Origin: Akkermansiaceae bacterium
GTDB lineage: Bacteria > Verrucomicrobiota > Verrucomicrobiia > Verrucomicrobiales > Akkermansiaceae
DNA length: 5,210 nucleotides
Reading direction: 5' to 3'
NCBI GenBank assembly: GCA_018676385.1
Contig: JABHEX010000199.1
Span: 1 to 5,210, forward strand
Within the stretch, counting starts at the first letter, position 1. Each line of letters starts with the position of its first letter. The notes beneath the pieces are model-generated. The model made no database searches and had not been told where the DNA came from. It was given only the letters and a program-made list of their open reading frames with translations. This document shows, in pieces, positions 1 through 5,210 of this stretch. Both the position numbers and the translations under genes were made by a program.

Positions 1-146
1 ATCTCCAAGGTGCCGATGCTGAAGCATTTCGAAATCAGATCAGAGAACTCGAGCAATTCGTGAGCTTCGCACGTAATGTGGGAGGGAATGTCGGCAAGCT
101 TTCCTACGGTCCTGCCATGAAGCTTGCAGCAAAAATACTAGGGTAA
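1..146 (+). CDS. C-terminal end of an unidentified protein (5' truncated by the window)
   Basis: An open frame enters from the left edge (first full codon at base 3) and ends at a TAA at 144-146, giving 47 residues. The tail reads as mostly helical, with a charged stretch (RNQIRELEQF) followed by a Gly-rich turn (VGGNVGKL) and a hydrophobic end (KLAAKILG). Codon use looks like that of the genes downstream and the frame has no internal stop, so I take it as the end of a real gene. The fragment is too short to name a family. It lies 79 bases upstream of the DUF393 gene on the same strand, so co-transcription is possible but not shown. Confidence 0.6.
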   Translation, partial: LQGADAEAFRNQIRELEQFVSFARNVGGNVGKLSYGPAMKLAAKILG

Positions 147-150
147 GAAT

Positions 151-187
151 GATTAGCTTGATAACAATGCTATCCAACTAATCAAGC
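151..187. repeat. Inverted repeats in the gap before the DUF393 gene
   Basis: GCTTGAT at 156-162 is matched by its perfect complement ATCAAGC at 181-187, a 7-bp stem with an 18-base loop. A second pair, GATTAG (151-156) and CTAATC (178-183), overlaps the first, so only one of the two hairpins can form at a time. No T-run follows, so this is a poor intrinsic terminator for the upstream gene. It could be a weak leader structure or an operator half-site pair, or it could be chance in AT-rich DNA. TTGATA at 158-163 resembles a -35 box, but no -10 box lies at the right distance. Confidence 0.25.
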
Positions 188-225
188 ACTACTATCTGAG
201 AACACAATCATTACCAAAAATCGAC

Positions 226-708
226 ATGGTTATACCCAATCAAATTCAACACATCGAAGTTTATTATGATGGCCGTTGCGGCATGTGCTGCACATTTCAT
301 GAATGGGTAAACAAACAGCCGCGCGCCTTTTCCATCAGTTTTGTTGCATATCAGTCTCCCCATGCTGAAGAGTGGTTTCCAGGAATTAGCAAGCTCGATC
401 CGGAGCGTGACATGATCGTGCGCACTGACACAGGAGAGCTTTTCCGTGCTGCTGAAGGTTGGGTAATTTGTTTGTATAGTTGTGCAAATTTCCAGAAAAT
501 TGCACGCAGACTAGCAAGCCCAAAATTGTTACCTTATGCGGAAAAAGTATGCCATGCAATTGCTGGCCGCAGACGTAATTTATCAAAAATTTTATTCCGT
601 AAAAAAGACCGTGAAGTTGCAGCATCTCTCCATGAAATGCCAGGGCGGCAATGCAAAGATCGGTGCCGCTCATTAATCGACAATAATATTCCTGACGGGA
701 TAATATAA
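226..708 (+). CDS. DCC-family (DUF393) predicted thiol-disulfide protein
   Basis: This 160-residue protein matches the DUF393/DCC family, small thioredoxin-like proteins predicted to do thiol-disulfide chemistry; substrates are mostly unknown. The hallmark DGxCxxC is at residues 15-21 (YYDGRCGMCC), with an extra Cys at 22. It follows a first beta strand, as expected for a redox-active CxxC. Further family features are the IVRTDTGELFRAAEGW segment (about 64-79), the RLASPKLLPYAEKV helix (about 95-108), and a basic RRRNLSKILFRKK stretch. The C-terminus has a second Cys pair, CKDRC (143-147), which could be a second redox or metal site. There is no signal peptide, so it is probably cytoplasmic. 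The ATG at 226 fits the family N-terminus but has no Shine-Dalgarno sequence. DUF393 genes are often found near SDR39U1-type genes, as here. The family call is firm; the biochemical role is inferred. Confidence 0.88.
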   Translation: MVIPNQIQHIEVYYDGRCGMCCTFHEWVNKQPRAFSISFVAYQSPHAEEWFPGISKLDPERDMIVRTDTGELFRAAEGWVICLYSCANFQKIARRLASPKLLPYAEKVCHAIAGRRRNLSKILFRKKDREVAASLHEMPGRQCKDRCRSLIDNNIPDGII

Positions 709-796
709 TTTATTGATACCTAACAAACTACAACAAATATTAAAATGATCTGTTTATTTTTTTCCTATATTGTGCGTTGTCTTGAAGTTGTGTTGC

Positions 797-846
797 TCAA
801 CGATCGGATTGATTTCTCTGGCAGCTTCGTTGAATCTGATGCTGCC
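797..846 (+). promoter_or_regulatory. Candidate H-type RNA pseudoknot in the leader of the first SDR39U1 gene
   Basis: Two perfect inverted repeats interleave. TCAACGA (797-803) pairs with TCGTTGA (827-833), a 7-bp stem. GGCAGC (820-825) pairs with GCTGCC (841-846), a 6-bp stem. The order is 5' strand 1, 5' strand 2, 3' strand 1, 3' strand 2, which is the topology of an H-type pseudoknot. Loops would be 16, 1 and 7 bases, which is sterically reasonable. If the stems do not coexist, they are alternative hairpins. The element ends 26 bases before the ATG at 873, so it could affect translation initiation. It does not match a riboswitch class I can recognise. The 155-base gap (709-863) also holds a -10-like TATATT at 766-771 with no good -35, and a T-run at about 753-764 with no stem before it. 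Repeats of this length arise fairly easily by chance. Confidence 0.28.
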
Positions 847-872
847 TACAAATCATAGACCAATTGAGATTT

Positions 873-1817
873 ATGAAGAAAATCATTGTTGCTGGTGCAA
901 GTGGATTTTTAGGTCGCCACTTGTCACGCTATTTTAATCAGCGTGGATGGGATGTTGTTGGTTTCGCGCGGCGTAAGTCGGGTATCGGTGAACACTGTCG
1001 TTTTGTTGAGTGGGATGGGAAAAGCATGGCTGATTGGGCGGAAGAGCTAAATGGTTCTGACGTGCTAGTAAATCTCGCGGGCCGATCGGTGAATTGTCGC
1101 TATAATGCAGCTAACAAGCGTGAGATACTTGATTCACGTCTGCAAAGTACTAATGTTCTGGGTCGTGCAATATCGGATTGTGATGATCCACCGGAGCTGT
1201 GGATGAACTCGAGTATGGCTACTATTTATCGTCACGCTGATGACCGGCCACAAAGTGATATTGGTGAATTAGGAGAGGGCTTCTCAGCAGAAACTGCCAA
1301 AGCATGGGAGAGCGCGTTTTTTGGTTCTAGGGTTTCTGGTAGGGTACGTAAAGTGGCGTTACGTACGACGATGGTTTTGGGTGATGAACGAGGCTCTGTT
1401 TTTCGCTATTTACTTAATCTCGCAAAGATTGGTTTCGGGGGAAGGGTGGGTAGTGGCAAGCAGATGGTCAGCTGGGTGCATGTTGATGATTATTGCCGTG
1501 CTGCTGACTGGCTAACTGAACACGATGAGATATCAGGCCCTATCAATATCACTTCGCCGGATCCGATCTGTAATGCTGAGCTGATGAGCAAAATTCGGAA
1601 GTACACCAGAATGCCGATTGGGCTTCCCGCGAATAAATGGCTGGCAGAGGTTGTTGCATATTTATCGCGAACCGATGCGGAACTTATTTTAAAGAGTCGA
1701 TGGGTTGTGCCCACTCGCCTCGAGGAGTATGGGTTTGTTTTTAAACACCCTGAAATCGATATAGCTAGCCTTTGCTCCGTTCCCGTAAATTTGCCTAGCG
1801 CATTACATTCTGTATAA
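873..1817 (+). CDS. SDR39U1/TIGR01777-family NAD(P)-dependent oxidoreductase, paralog 1
   Basis: This 314-residue protein is an atypical short-chain dehydrogenase/epimerase-like protein of the TIGR01777 (YfcH/SDR39U1) family; typical members are about 300 residues. The N-terminal Rossmann motif is intact: GASGFLG (Gly8, Gly11, Gly14). Family landmarks follow: LVNLAGRSVNCRY (65-77), the active-site region NSSMATIYRHA with Tyr119, KVALRTTMVLG, the GGRVGSGKQMVSWVHVDDYCRA block, and a C-terminal DUF1731-like part (MPIGLP, ELILKSRWVVPTRLEEYGFVF). About 15 residues continue beyond the last conserved strand. Catalysis and substrate are unknown for most of the family. I chose ATG 873 (MKKIIVAGASG) over an in-frame TTG at 864, because the paralog begins the same way; TTGAGA at 864-869 may be a poor ribosome site. 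It follows the DUF393 gene and is followed after 16 bases by its paralog. Confidence 0.88.
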   Translation: MKKIIVAGASGFLGRHLSRYFNQRGWDVVGFARRKSGIGEHCRFVEWDGKSMADWAEELNGSDVLVNLAGRSVNCRYNAANKREILDSRLQSTNVLGRAISDCDDPPELWMNSSMATIYRHADDRPQSDIGELGEGFSAETAKAWESAFFGSRVSGRVRKVALRTTMVLGDERGSVFRYLLNLAKIGFGGRVGSGKQMVSWVHVDDYCRAADWLTEHDEISGPINITSPDPICNAELMSKIRKYTRMPIGLPANKWLAEVVAYLSRTDAELILKSRWVVPTRLEEYGFVFKHPEIDIASLCSVPVNLPSALHSV

Positions 1818-1818
1818 T
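1791..1818 (+). promoter_or_regulatory. Candidate sigma-70 promoter for the second SDR39U1 paralog
   Basis: A perfect -10 hexamer, TATAAT (1813-1818), overlaps the stop codon of the first paralog. TTGCCT at 1791-1796 matches four of six -35 positions, and the spacer is 16 bases. A transcript would start near 1825, leaving only about 9-12 bases before the tandem ATGs at 1834 and 1837, so it would be nearly leaderless. This fits the lack of a Shine-Dalgarno sequence there. The stop codon TAA supplies part of the hexamer, so the match may be coincidental. Confidence 0.35.
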
Positions 1819-1833
1819 CTAACTCACTGAAAC

Positions 1834-2730
1834 ATGATGAAAAAGTTGCTTATTGCTGGTGCGAATGGGTTCATTGCACGTCATTTGACTGATTATTTTA
1901 CCAACCAAGGCTGGGAGGTGGCTGGTCTAGCTCGCCGACGCACTGGGTTACATGAAAAGTGTTATTTTATCGAGTGGGATGGAGTTACCCGGGGTGAATG
2001 GGTTAAGGAAATTGACAATTGCGATGTGCTGATCAATTTGGTTGGGAGATCGATTAATTGTCGTCATACTAGAGAAAACAAGCAGCAGATTCTTGATTCA
2101 CGTGTCAATAGTACAAAATTGCTTGCGCATGCATTAGCAGAATGTAGCAACCCTCCCCAAGCTTGGATTAATGGTAGCGCATCTGGTATATATGATGAGG
2201 CAGTCGACGAGGCTCACGGTGAGGATGGTCAACACGGACGAGGCTTTATTTCTAGTGTTGTTAAGTCTTGGGAAGAAGCTTTCTTTTTCTCAGATATTCC
2301 ACCCACAATTCGTCGAATCGCTATCAGAATAAGTATGGTTATAGCGGATGAACCTGGGAACCCATATCAAATTCTCAGAACTCTTGCGAAGTTTGGTTTA
2401 GGGGGTGCTGCGGGAAACGGGAGACAGATGGTGAGCTGGATTCATATTGAAGATGTTTGTCGTGCTGTGCAATTTATCATCGGGCAACCGCAAATAGAGG
2501 GTGCAGTGAATCTGGCCACACCAGCAGCTCTGAGTAATTCAGAAATGATGAAGCAATTCAGAAAAAGTGTAAGCATGCCTATCGGGATTCCGGCTCCGGC
2601 ATTTGGTGTGCGCGCAGGTGCATATTTGATGGGCACAGCACCTGAGTTGATTCTAGACAGCTGTTGGGTCGAGCCTCAATTACTTACCGAGAGTGGTTTT
2701 GTATTTAAGCACAAAACAATATGTGGTTAG
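1834..2730 (+). CDS. SDR39U1/TIGR01777-family oxidoreductase, paralog 2 with altered Rossmann motif
   Basis: This 298-residue protein aligns along its whole length with the gene just upstream, with about 57% identity by hand over the first 50 residues. Shared landmarks are LINLVGRSINCRH (66-78), the GSASGIYDEA region with Tyr120, RRIAIRISMVIAD, GNGRQMVSWIHIEDVCRA, and MPIGIPAP/ELILDSCWVEPQLLTESGFVF. Two differences stand out. The nucleotide-binding motif reads GANGFIA (Gly9, Gly12, Ala15), so the third glycine is lost. The C-terminus stops soon after GFVFKH. The reading frame is intact, so it is not a plain pseudogene. It may bind the cofactor differently, act as a partner subunit, or be diverging in function. 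Two ATGs in a row (1834, 1837) could start it; the second aligns with the first paralog's start. No Shine-Dalgarno is seen. Probably co-transcribed with paralog 1, perhaps also from its own promoter. Confidence 0.87.
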   Translation: MMKKLLIAGANGFIARHLTDYFTNQGWEVAGLARRRTGLHEKCYFIEWDGVTRGEWVKEIDNCDVLINLVGRSINCRHTRENKQQILDSRVNSTKLLAHALAECSNPPQAWINGSASGIYDEAVDEAHGEDGQHGRGFISSVVKSWEEAFFFSDIPPTIRRIAIRISMVIADEPGNPYQILRTLAKFGLGGAAGNGRQMVSWIHIEDVCRAVQFIIGQPQIEGAVNLATPAALSNSEMMKQFRKSVSMPIGIPAPAFGVRAGAYLMGTAPELILDSCWVEPQLLTESGFVFKHKTICG

Positions 2731-2752
2731 CGGGCATTATTTAATTGGCGAG

Positions 2753-3517
2753 TTAATCGCGTTGTAAAAAGAATGTATGAAAATTTTCAGATGTCTTTTT
2801 AGTATCTAAGAACTTAGAAACTTGGCGGTGAACAGCTGGTAAATTTGCCGGATGGCTAGCTCCATTTACAAGGTAGTAACTAGTTGCTTTTGTCGGAGGA
2901 TACATGTTCGGAGCATCTGTTTCAAGTAGTAGCCGCTCCGGTGGCACCGATGCAAATGCCTCACGAATCTTGTGTTTTTTCTCGTGAAGAAAATATCCGT
3001 TAAACGAGAAATAGGCGCCCAGCTTCTTAAGTCGGGGCACGAGTTCTTTGGAGCCGCCGTAGCAGTGAAGCAGGAAACCGCGTGCGGGTAAGGGATTTGA
3101 TTCCATAAGCTCCACTAGGCAGCCCCAACCATTTACGCAGTGGATTGAAAGCGGCAGATTGCGTTCAGTAGCGAGTCTCAGTTGCGCGAGAAAAACCTGT
3201 TGTTGTAATTCGATATCGTATTTTTTGATCCGGTGGTCAATACCGCATTCACCGATGCAAGCGTTAGGAAATAGGTTTAGCCAATGAATGATTTTTTGTT
3301 CCCAGTCATGGGTAATTTCTCTCCATGGATGCAAACCAAATGATGGAATAATGAAATCTGGATATTGATGTGCTAGAGCGGTTACTTTTTTCCAGTCATC
3401 GGGGCAGGTGCCATTGATTACACACTTTATAATACCCGAAGCTCGCATCTCTTCGATTACTTTATCACGAATACCATCAAATCGATTATCCTGTAGGTGA
3501 TTATGCGAATCATACAC
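2753..3517 (-). CDS. TatD-family metal-dependent hydrolase (putative DNase)
   Basis: This 254-residue protein is close to the usual TatD length (about 260). It carries the family's metal-site residues in order: HxH near the N-terminus (His5, His7 in YDSHNHLQD), GLHPW with His63, IGECGID with Glu90, SIHC with His126, LLHCYGG with His151, and LLETDAPN with Asp201. Characterised TatD proteins are TIM-barrel metal-dependent nucleases, often 3'-5' exonucleases, but the substrate of this one cannot be inferred. The HNHLQD start differs from the usual DSHCHL, suggesting a divergent subfamily, so I give no symbol. The start is GTG at 3517-3515: an in-frame TGA lies three codons upstream and YDSHNH must be included. 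The start overlaps the mnmH stop by 8 bases, suggesting translational coupling. It ends 22 bases from the convergent SDR39U1 gene. Confidence 0.9.
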   Translation of the reverse strand: MYDSHNHLQDNRFDGIRDKVIEEMRASGIIKCVINGTCPDDWKKVTALAHQYPDFIIPSFGLHPWREITHDWEQKIIHWLNLFPNACIGECGIDHRIKKYDIELQQQVFLAQLRLATERNLPLSIHCVNGWGCLVELMESNPLPARGFLLHCYGGSKELVPRLKKLGAYFSFNGYFLHEKKHKIREAFASVPPERLLLETDAPNMYPPTKATSYYLVNGASHPANLPAVHRQVSKFLDTKKTSENFHTFFLQRD

Positions 3518-4565
3518 GGCTGATCAATTTTTTTGCAGCGGCTTTTAGCACGGGTGCAGAAAACCCCTCGAGTTCTATTATATTTGTGGGAGGAGGGTAG
3601 TTCGACTGTTCATCTCCGGCAGAACGGTAAACTAAGTCATAGTGGTCATTCAGTATGGATTCCACAAAGGCGATCCAGTTGGCATTATCAATTTGTTCGT
3701 GCCACTGGGCTATTTTTTCATTGCCGCGTAATTTGATAAGTTTTTCCAATAAACCCTTAAGGTGTTCGGGTCTGACTGTAAAATACGGGTAGTCATCGAG
3801 TAGGAAATGGGCACGTTGGGTGAGCGGCATTTGAATTTCGATAACTGTGCTACGTCCAAGTTTTTGCCATAATGCTGGTGGGCAGTGTAATGAGCCAATG
3901 CGATTACTTTCGGCCTCGGTAAAAATTGGTTGGTTGGGGTCGAGTTCGCTAACAGCCTGCCAGAGTAAAGTTTCAAAATGCTTTTGGCTTGGTTGACAAG
4001 TGTGTGGTTCAAGTCCGAGAACCGAGCCCTTATGATTGGCTAGCCCCTCGAGGTCGATTATCTGTGCCCCATGGTCACGTAATGTGTGCAAAAGTCTGGT
4101 TTTGGCAACACCAGTCTTACCAGAGAGTACGGTGAGCGCTAAGGCAGAGGAAGACAGGGAATCTTCTAGGTTCTCGGTGACAAACTTGCGGAATGCCTTG
4201 TAGCCGCCTTCCAATACTCGCGCGCGCCAGCCAATAGAGCGAAGTATGTGTGCGAGTGAGTTTGATCTCATTCCACCTCGCCAACAGTAAAGTAGGGGGG
4301 TGTATGATTTATCTTTGTCGGACAGGTAGGTGGCAAGATGTGTAGCGGCATTGTTAGAAATGAGTTGCGCGCCAAGTCGTCTCGCTTTGAATGGATTTGA
4401 TTTGTAAATGGTGCCGACTTCAGCCCGTTCATCATCGTTGAGCACTGGCAGATTCACTGCGCCTGGCAGGTGATCTTCCGCGAACTCCCTAGGTGCACGC
4501 ACATCGATGATCTCGTAAAACTCGTCGAGGTCGTAGGGCAGGGTGATTGTTTCGACATGTTTCAT
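3510..4565 (-). CDS. mnmH: tRNA 2-selenouridine synthase MnmH (SelU)
   Basis: MnmH replaces sulfur with selenium in 2-thiouridine at the wobble position (U34) of some tRNAs, through a geranylated intermediate and using selenophosphate from SelD. The 351-residue length fits the family (E. coli 364). An N-terminal rhodanese domain is clear: EIIDVRAPREF (18-28), LPGAVNLPVLNDDERAEVGTIYK (33-55), and the active loop CWRGGMRS with catalytic Cys94. LEGGYKAFR (118-126) follows, then a P-loop domain with GKTGVAKT (149-156) and DLEGLANHKGS (171-181). The Walker A is odd: Ala154 replaces the Gly before Lys. The start is ATG 4565, just before the conserved rhodanese strand; an in-frame TTG at 4586 is an alternative, and neither has a Shine-Dalgarno. 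It lies 23 bases after the membrane-protein gene and overlaps the TatD gene. selD is not in this window. Confidence 0.93.
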   Translation of the reverse strand: MKHVETITLPYDLDEFYEIIDVRAPREFAEDHLPGAVNLPVLNDDERAEVGTIYKSNPFKARRLGAQLISNNAATHLATYLSDKDKSYTPLLYCWRGGMRSNSLAHILRSIGWRARVLEGGYKAFRKFVTENLEDSLSSSALALTVLSGKTGVAKTRLLHTLRDHGAQIIDLEGLANHKGSVLGLEPHTCQPSQKHFETLLWQAVSELDPNQPIFTEAESNRIGSLHCPPALWQKLGRSTVIEIQMPLTQRAHFLLDDYPYFTVRPEHLKGLLEKLIKLRGNEKIAQWHEQIDNANWIAFVESILNDHYDLVYRSAGDEQSNYPPPTNIIELEGFSAPVLKAAAKKLISRV

Positions 4566-4588
4566 GGCGAAACGTGATGTTGGCAAAA

Positions 4589-5005
4589 TTACTTAGATTG
4601 TTCTGATGTGGGCGTGTTACCCATAGCTGGTTTTTTGTAAGCTAAGAGGTAACTGCCGAGTGCCAATCCTATTATCAGAATCCACGCGACAGCTCCTTTG
4701 ATGAGACGGCGCTTAGCAAGCACTATGGCACCACCGAGTAAGACCCAAATTACGACCTTAAGTAGAAGCCAAAGTGGCCACTTGGTGCCATAAATCAAGT
4801 TGTAGGTGTCTTTTAGTTTCAACTCCCCACCAATGGGTGATGAGTGCATTCCGAACCCACCCAGCAGGATGAGAATTAGCCCGATACCATGACCAATTGC
4901 GGCAGCTTTAGTAGATTTTTCTCCAGTGAAAAGTGAACCGAAGGCAAACATAAGCACAAAGATGCCAGTGAAGTGAATGAGGCGGTAAATTTCGTATTTT
5001 TCCAT
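4589..5005 (-). CDS. Small four-helix integral membrane protein, unknown function
   Basis: The product has 138 residues and four predicted membrane helices: about 9-27 (LIHFTGIFVLMFAFGSLF), 34-52 (AAAIGHGIGLILILLGGFG), 77-98 (PLWLLLKVVIWVLLGGAIV) and 103-122 (KGAVAWILIIGLALGSYLL). Positive residues at KRR (98-100) point to a cytoplasmic loop between helices 3 and 4. The C-terminal tail is polar. His11 and His39 lie within helices 1 and 2, a layout seen in some small heme- or copper-related membrane proteins (SirB/CopD-like), but this is only a resemblance and I do not assign a function. ATG 5005 has an A-rich upstream region and no Shine-Dalgarno. It lies 23 bases before mnmH and 35 bases after the partial gene to its right, which suggests one operon. 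Confidence 0.8.
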   Translation of the reverse strand: MEKYEIYRLIHFTGIFVLMFAFGSLFTGEKSTKAAAIGHGIGLILILLGGFGMHSSPIGGELKLKDTYNLIYGTKWPLWLLLKVVIWVLLGGAIVLAKRRLIKGAVAWILIIGLALGSYLLAYKKPAMGNTPTSEQSK

Positions 5006-5040
5006 GATTTTAGTTAAGTTTTTAGTGTTTCTATTTGGTT

Positions 5041-5210
5041 TTATCTGTGGGGCGAGCTGATCTTGAAACTTGGCGTGAGTACGGGTATGTTATCGTCAAG
5101 AAATTTGAGGATATGAGTGCATAGCTTAGCTGCAACCGCTGCGCTGTGATAGGATTGCGCTTTTTCGTGCAGATGGTCGAGCGCTTTTTGTTCTAAAAAT
5201 GGTTTTATTG
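5041..5210 (-). CDS. C-terminal end of an unidentified helical protein (5' truncated by the window)
   Basis: Reading right to left, an open frame enters at the right edge (first full codon at 5208) and runs 55 residues to a TAA at 5043-5041. The fragment looks like two amphipathic helices (FLEQKALDHLHEKAQSYH and AAVAAKLCTHILKFLDD) followed by a short polar tail. The other two minus-strand frames are broken by stops, which supports this one. I do not recognise the family. The stop is 35 bases upstream of the membrane-protein start on the same strand, so it is probably the preceding gene of the mnmH/tatD operon. Confidence 0.55.
   Translation of the reverse strand, partial: IKPFLEQKALDHLHEKAQSYHSAAVAAKLCTHILKFLDDNIPVLTPSFKISSPHR

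Noticed and set aside
386..673. Minus-strand open frame of 95 codons
   Set aside because: It lies wholly inside the DUF393 gene, has no recognisable domain, and reads as a shadow frame.
704..709. TATAAT at the end of the DUF393 gene as a promoter
   Set aside because: No acceptable -35 box lies 16-18 bases upstream, and AT-rich sequence makes the hexamer likely by chance.
864..872. TTG as start of the first SDR39U1 gene, adding three residues
   Set aside because: The paralog and the family begin at MKK just before the first strand, so ATG 873 fits better.
1321..1714. Short open frames on both strands inside the first SDR39U1 gene
   Set aside because: Both overlap conserved coding sequence and show no domain or initiation site of their own.
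3710..4012. Second minus-strand open frame of 100 codons inside mnmH
   Set aside because: It is in a different frame of a clear conserved gene and has no family features.
4566..4586. TTG as start of mnmH, adding seven residues
   Set aside because: ATG 4565 already precedes the rhodanese domain and no ribosome site favours the TTG.
1..5210. CRISPR array, insertion sequence, prophage, tRNA or known riboswitch
   Set aside because: No direct repeat series, transposase or integrase motif, terminal inverted repeats, cloverleaf, or recognisable aptamer core was seen.

Overview
The window looks like an ordinary bacterial chromosome: moderate GC (about 45% by eye), dense coding, and gaps of 2 to 155 bases. 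It has no transposase, phage gene, CRISPR array, tRNA or rRNA. The host is uncertain. None of the five complete genes has a convincing Shine-Dalgarno sequence, and non-ATG starts occur. With the DUF393/SDR39U1 and MnmH/TatD-type content, I lean weakly towards a Verrucomicrobiota-like bacterium, but a gammaproteobacterium cannot be excluded from this sequence.

Left half, plus strand (1-2730): the last 47 codons of an unidentified protein; a small DCC-family (DUF393) predicted thiol-disulfide protein; a 155-base leader with two interleaved inverted repeats that could form an H-type pseudoknot; then two tandem paralogous SDR39U1/TIGR01777-type NAD(P)-binding oxidoreductases separated by 16 bases. 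The second paralog has lost the third glycine of the dinucleotide-binding motif, has a shorter C-terminus, and may have its own promoter at the end of the first gene. The DUF393 and SDR39U1 genes may act in one redox pathway, but no substrate can be read from the sequence.

Right half, minus strand (2753-5210), transcribed right to left: the C-terminus of an unidentified helical protein; a four-helix membrane protein of unknown function; mnmH (selU), tRNA 2-selenouridine synthase, with an unusual Walker A sequence; and a TatD-family metal-dependent hydrolase whose GTG start overlaps the mnmH stop. The tight spacing suggests one operon. The two halves converge with only 22 bases between stop codons and no recognisable terminator.

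I found no clear evidence of an undescribed system. The best leads are the diverged tandem oxidoreductase pair, the candidate leader pseudoknot, and the altered MnmH P-loop.
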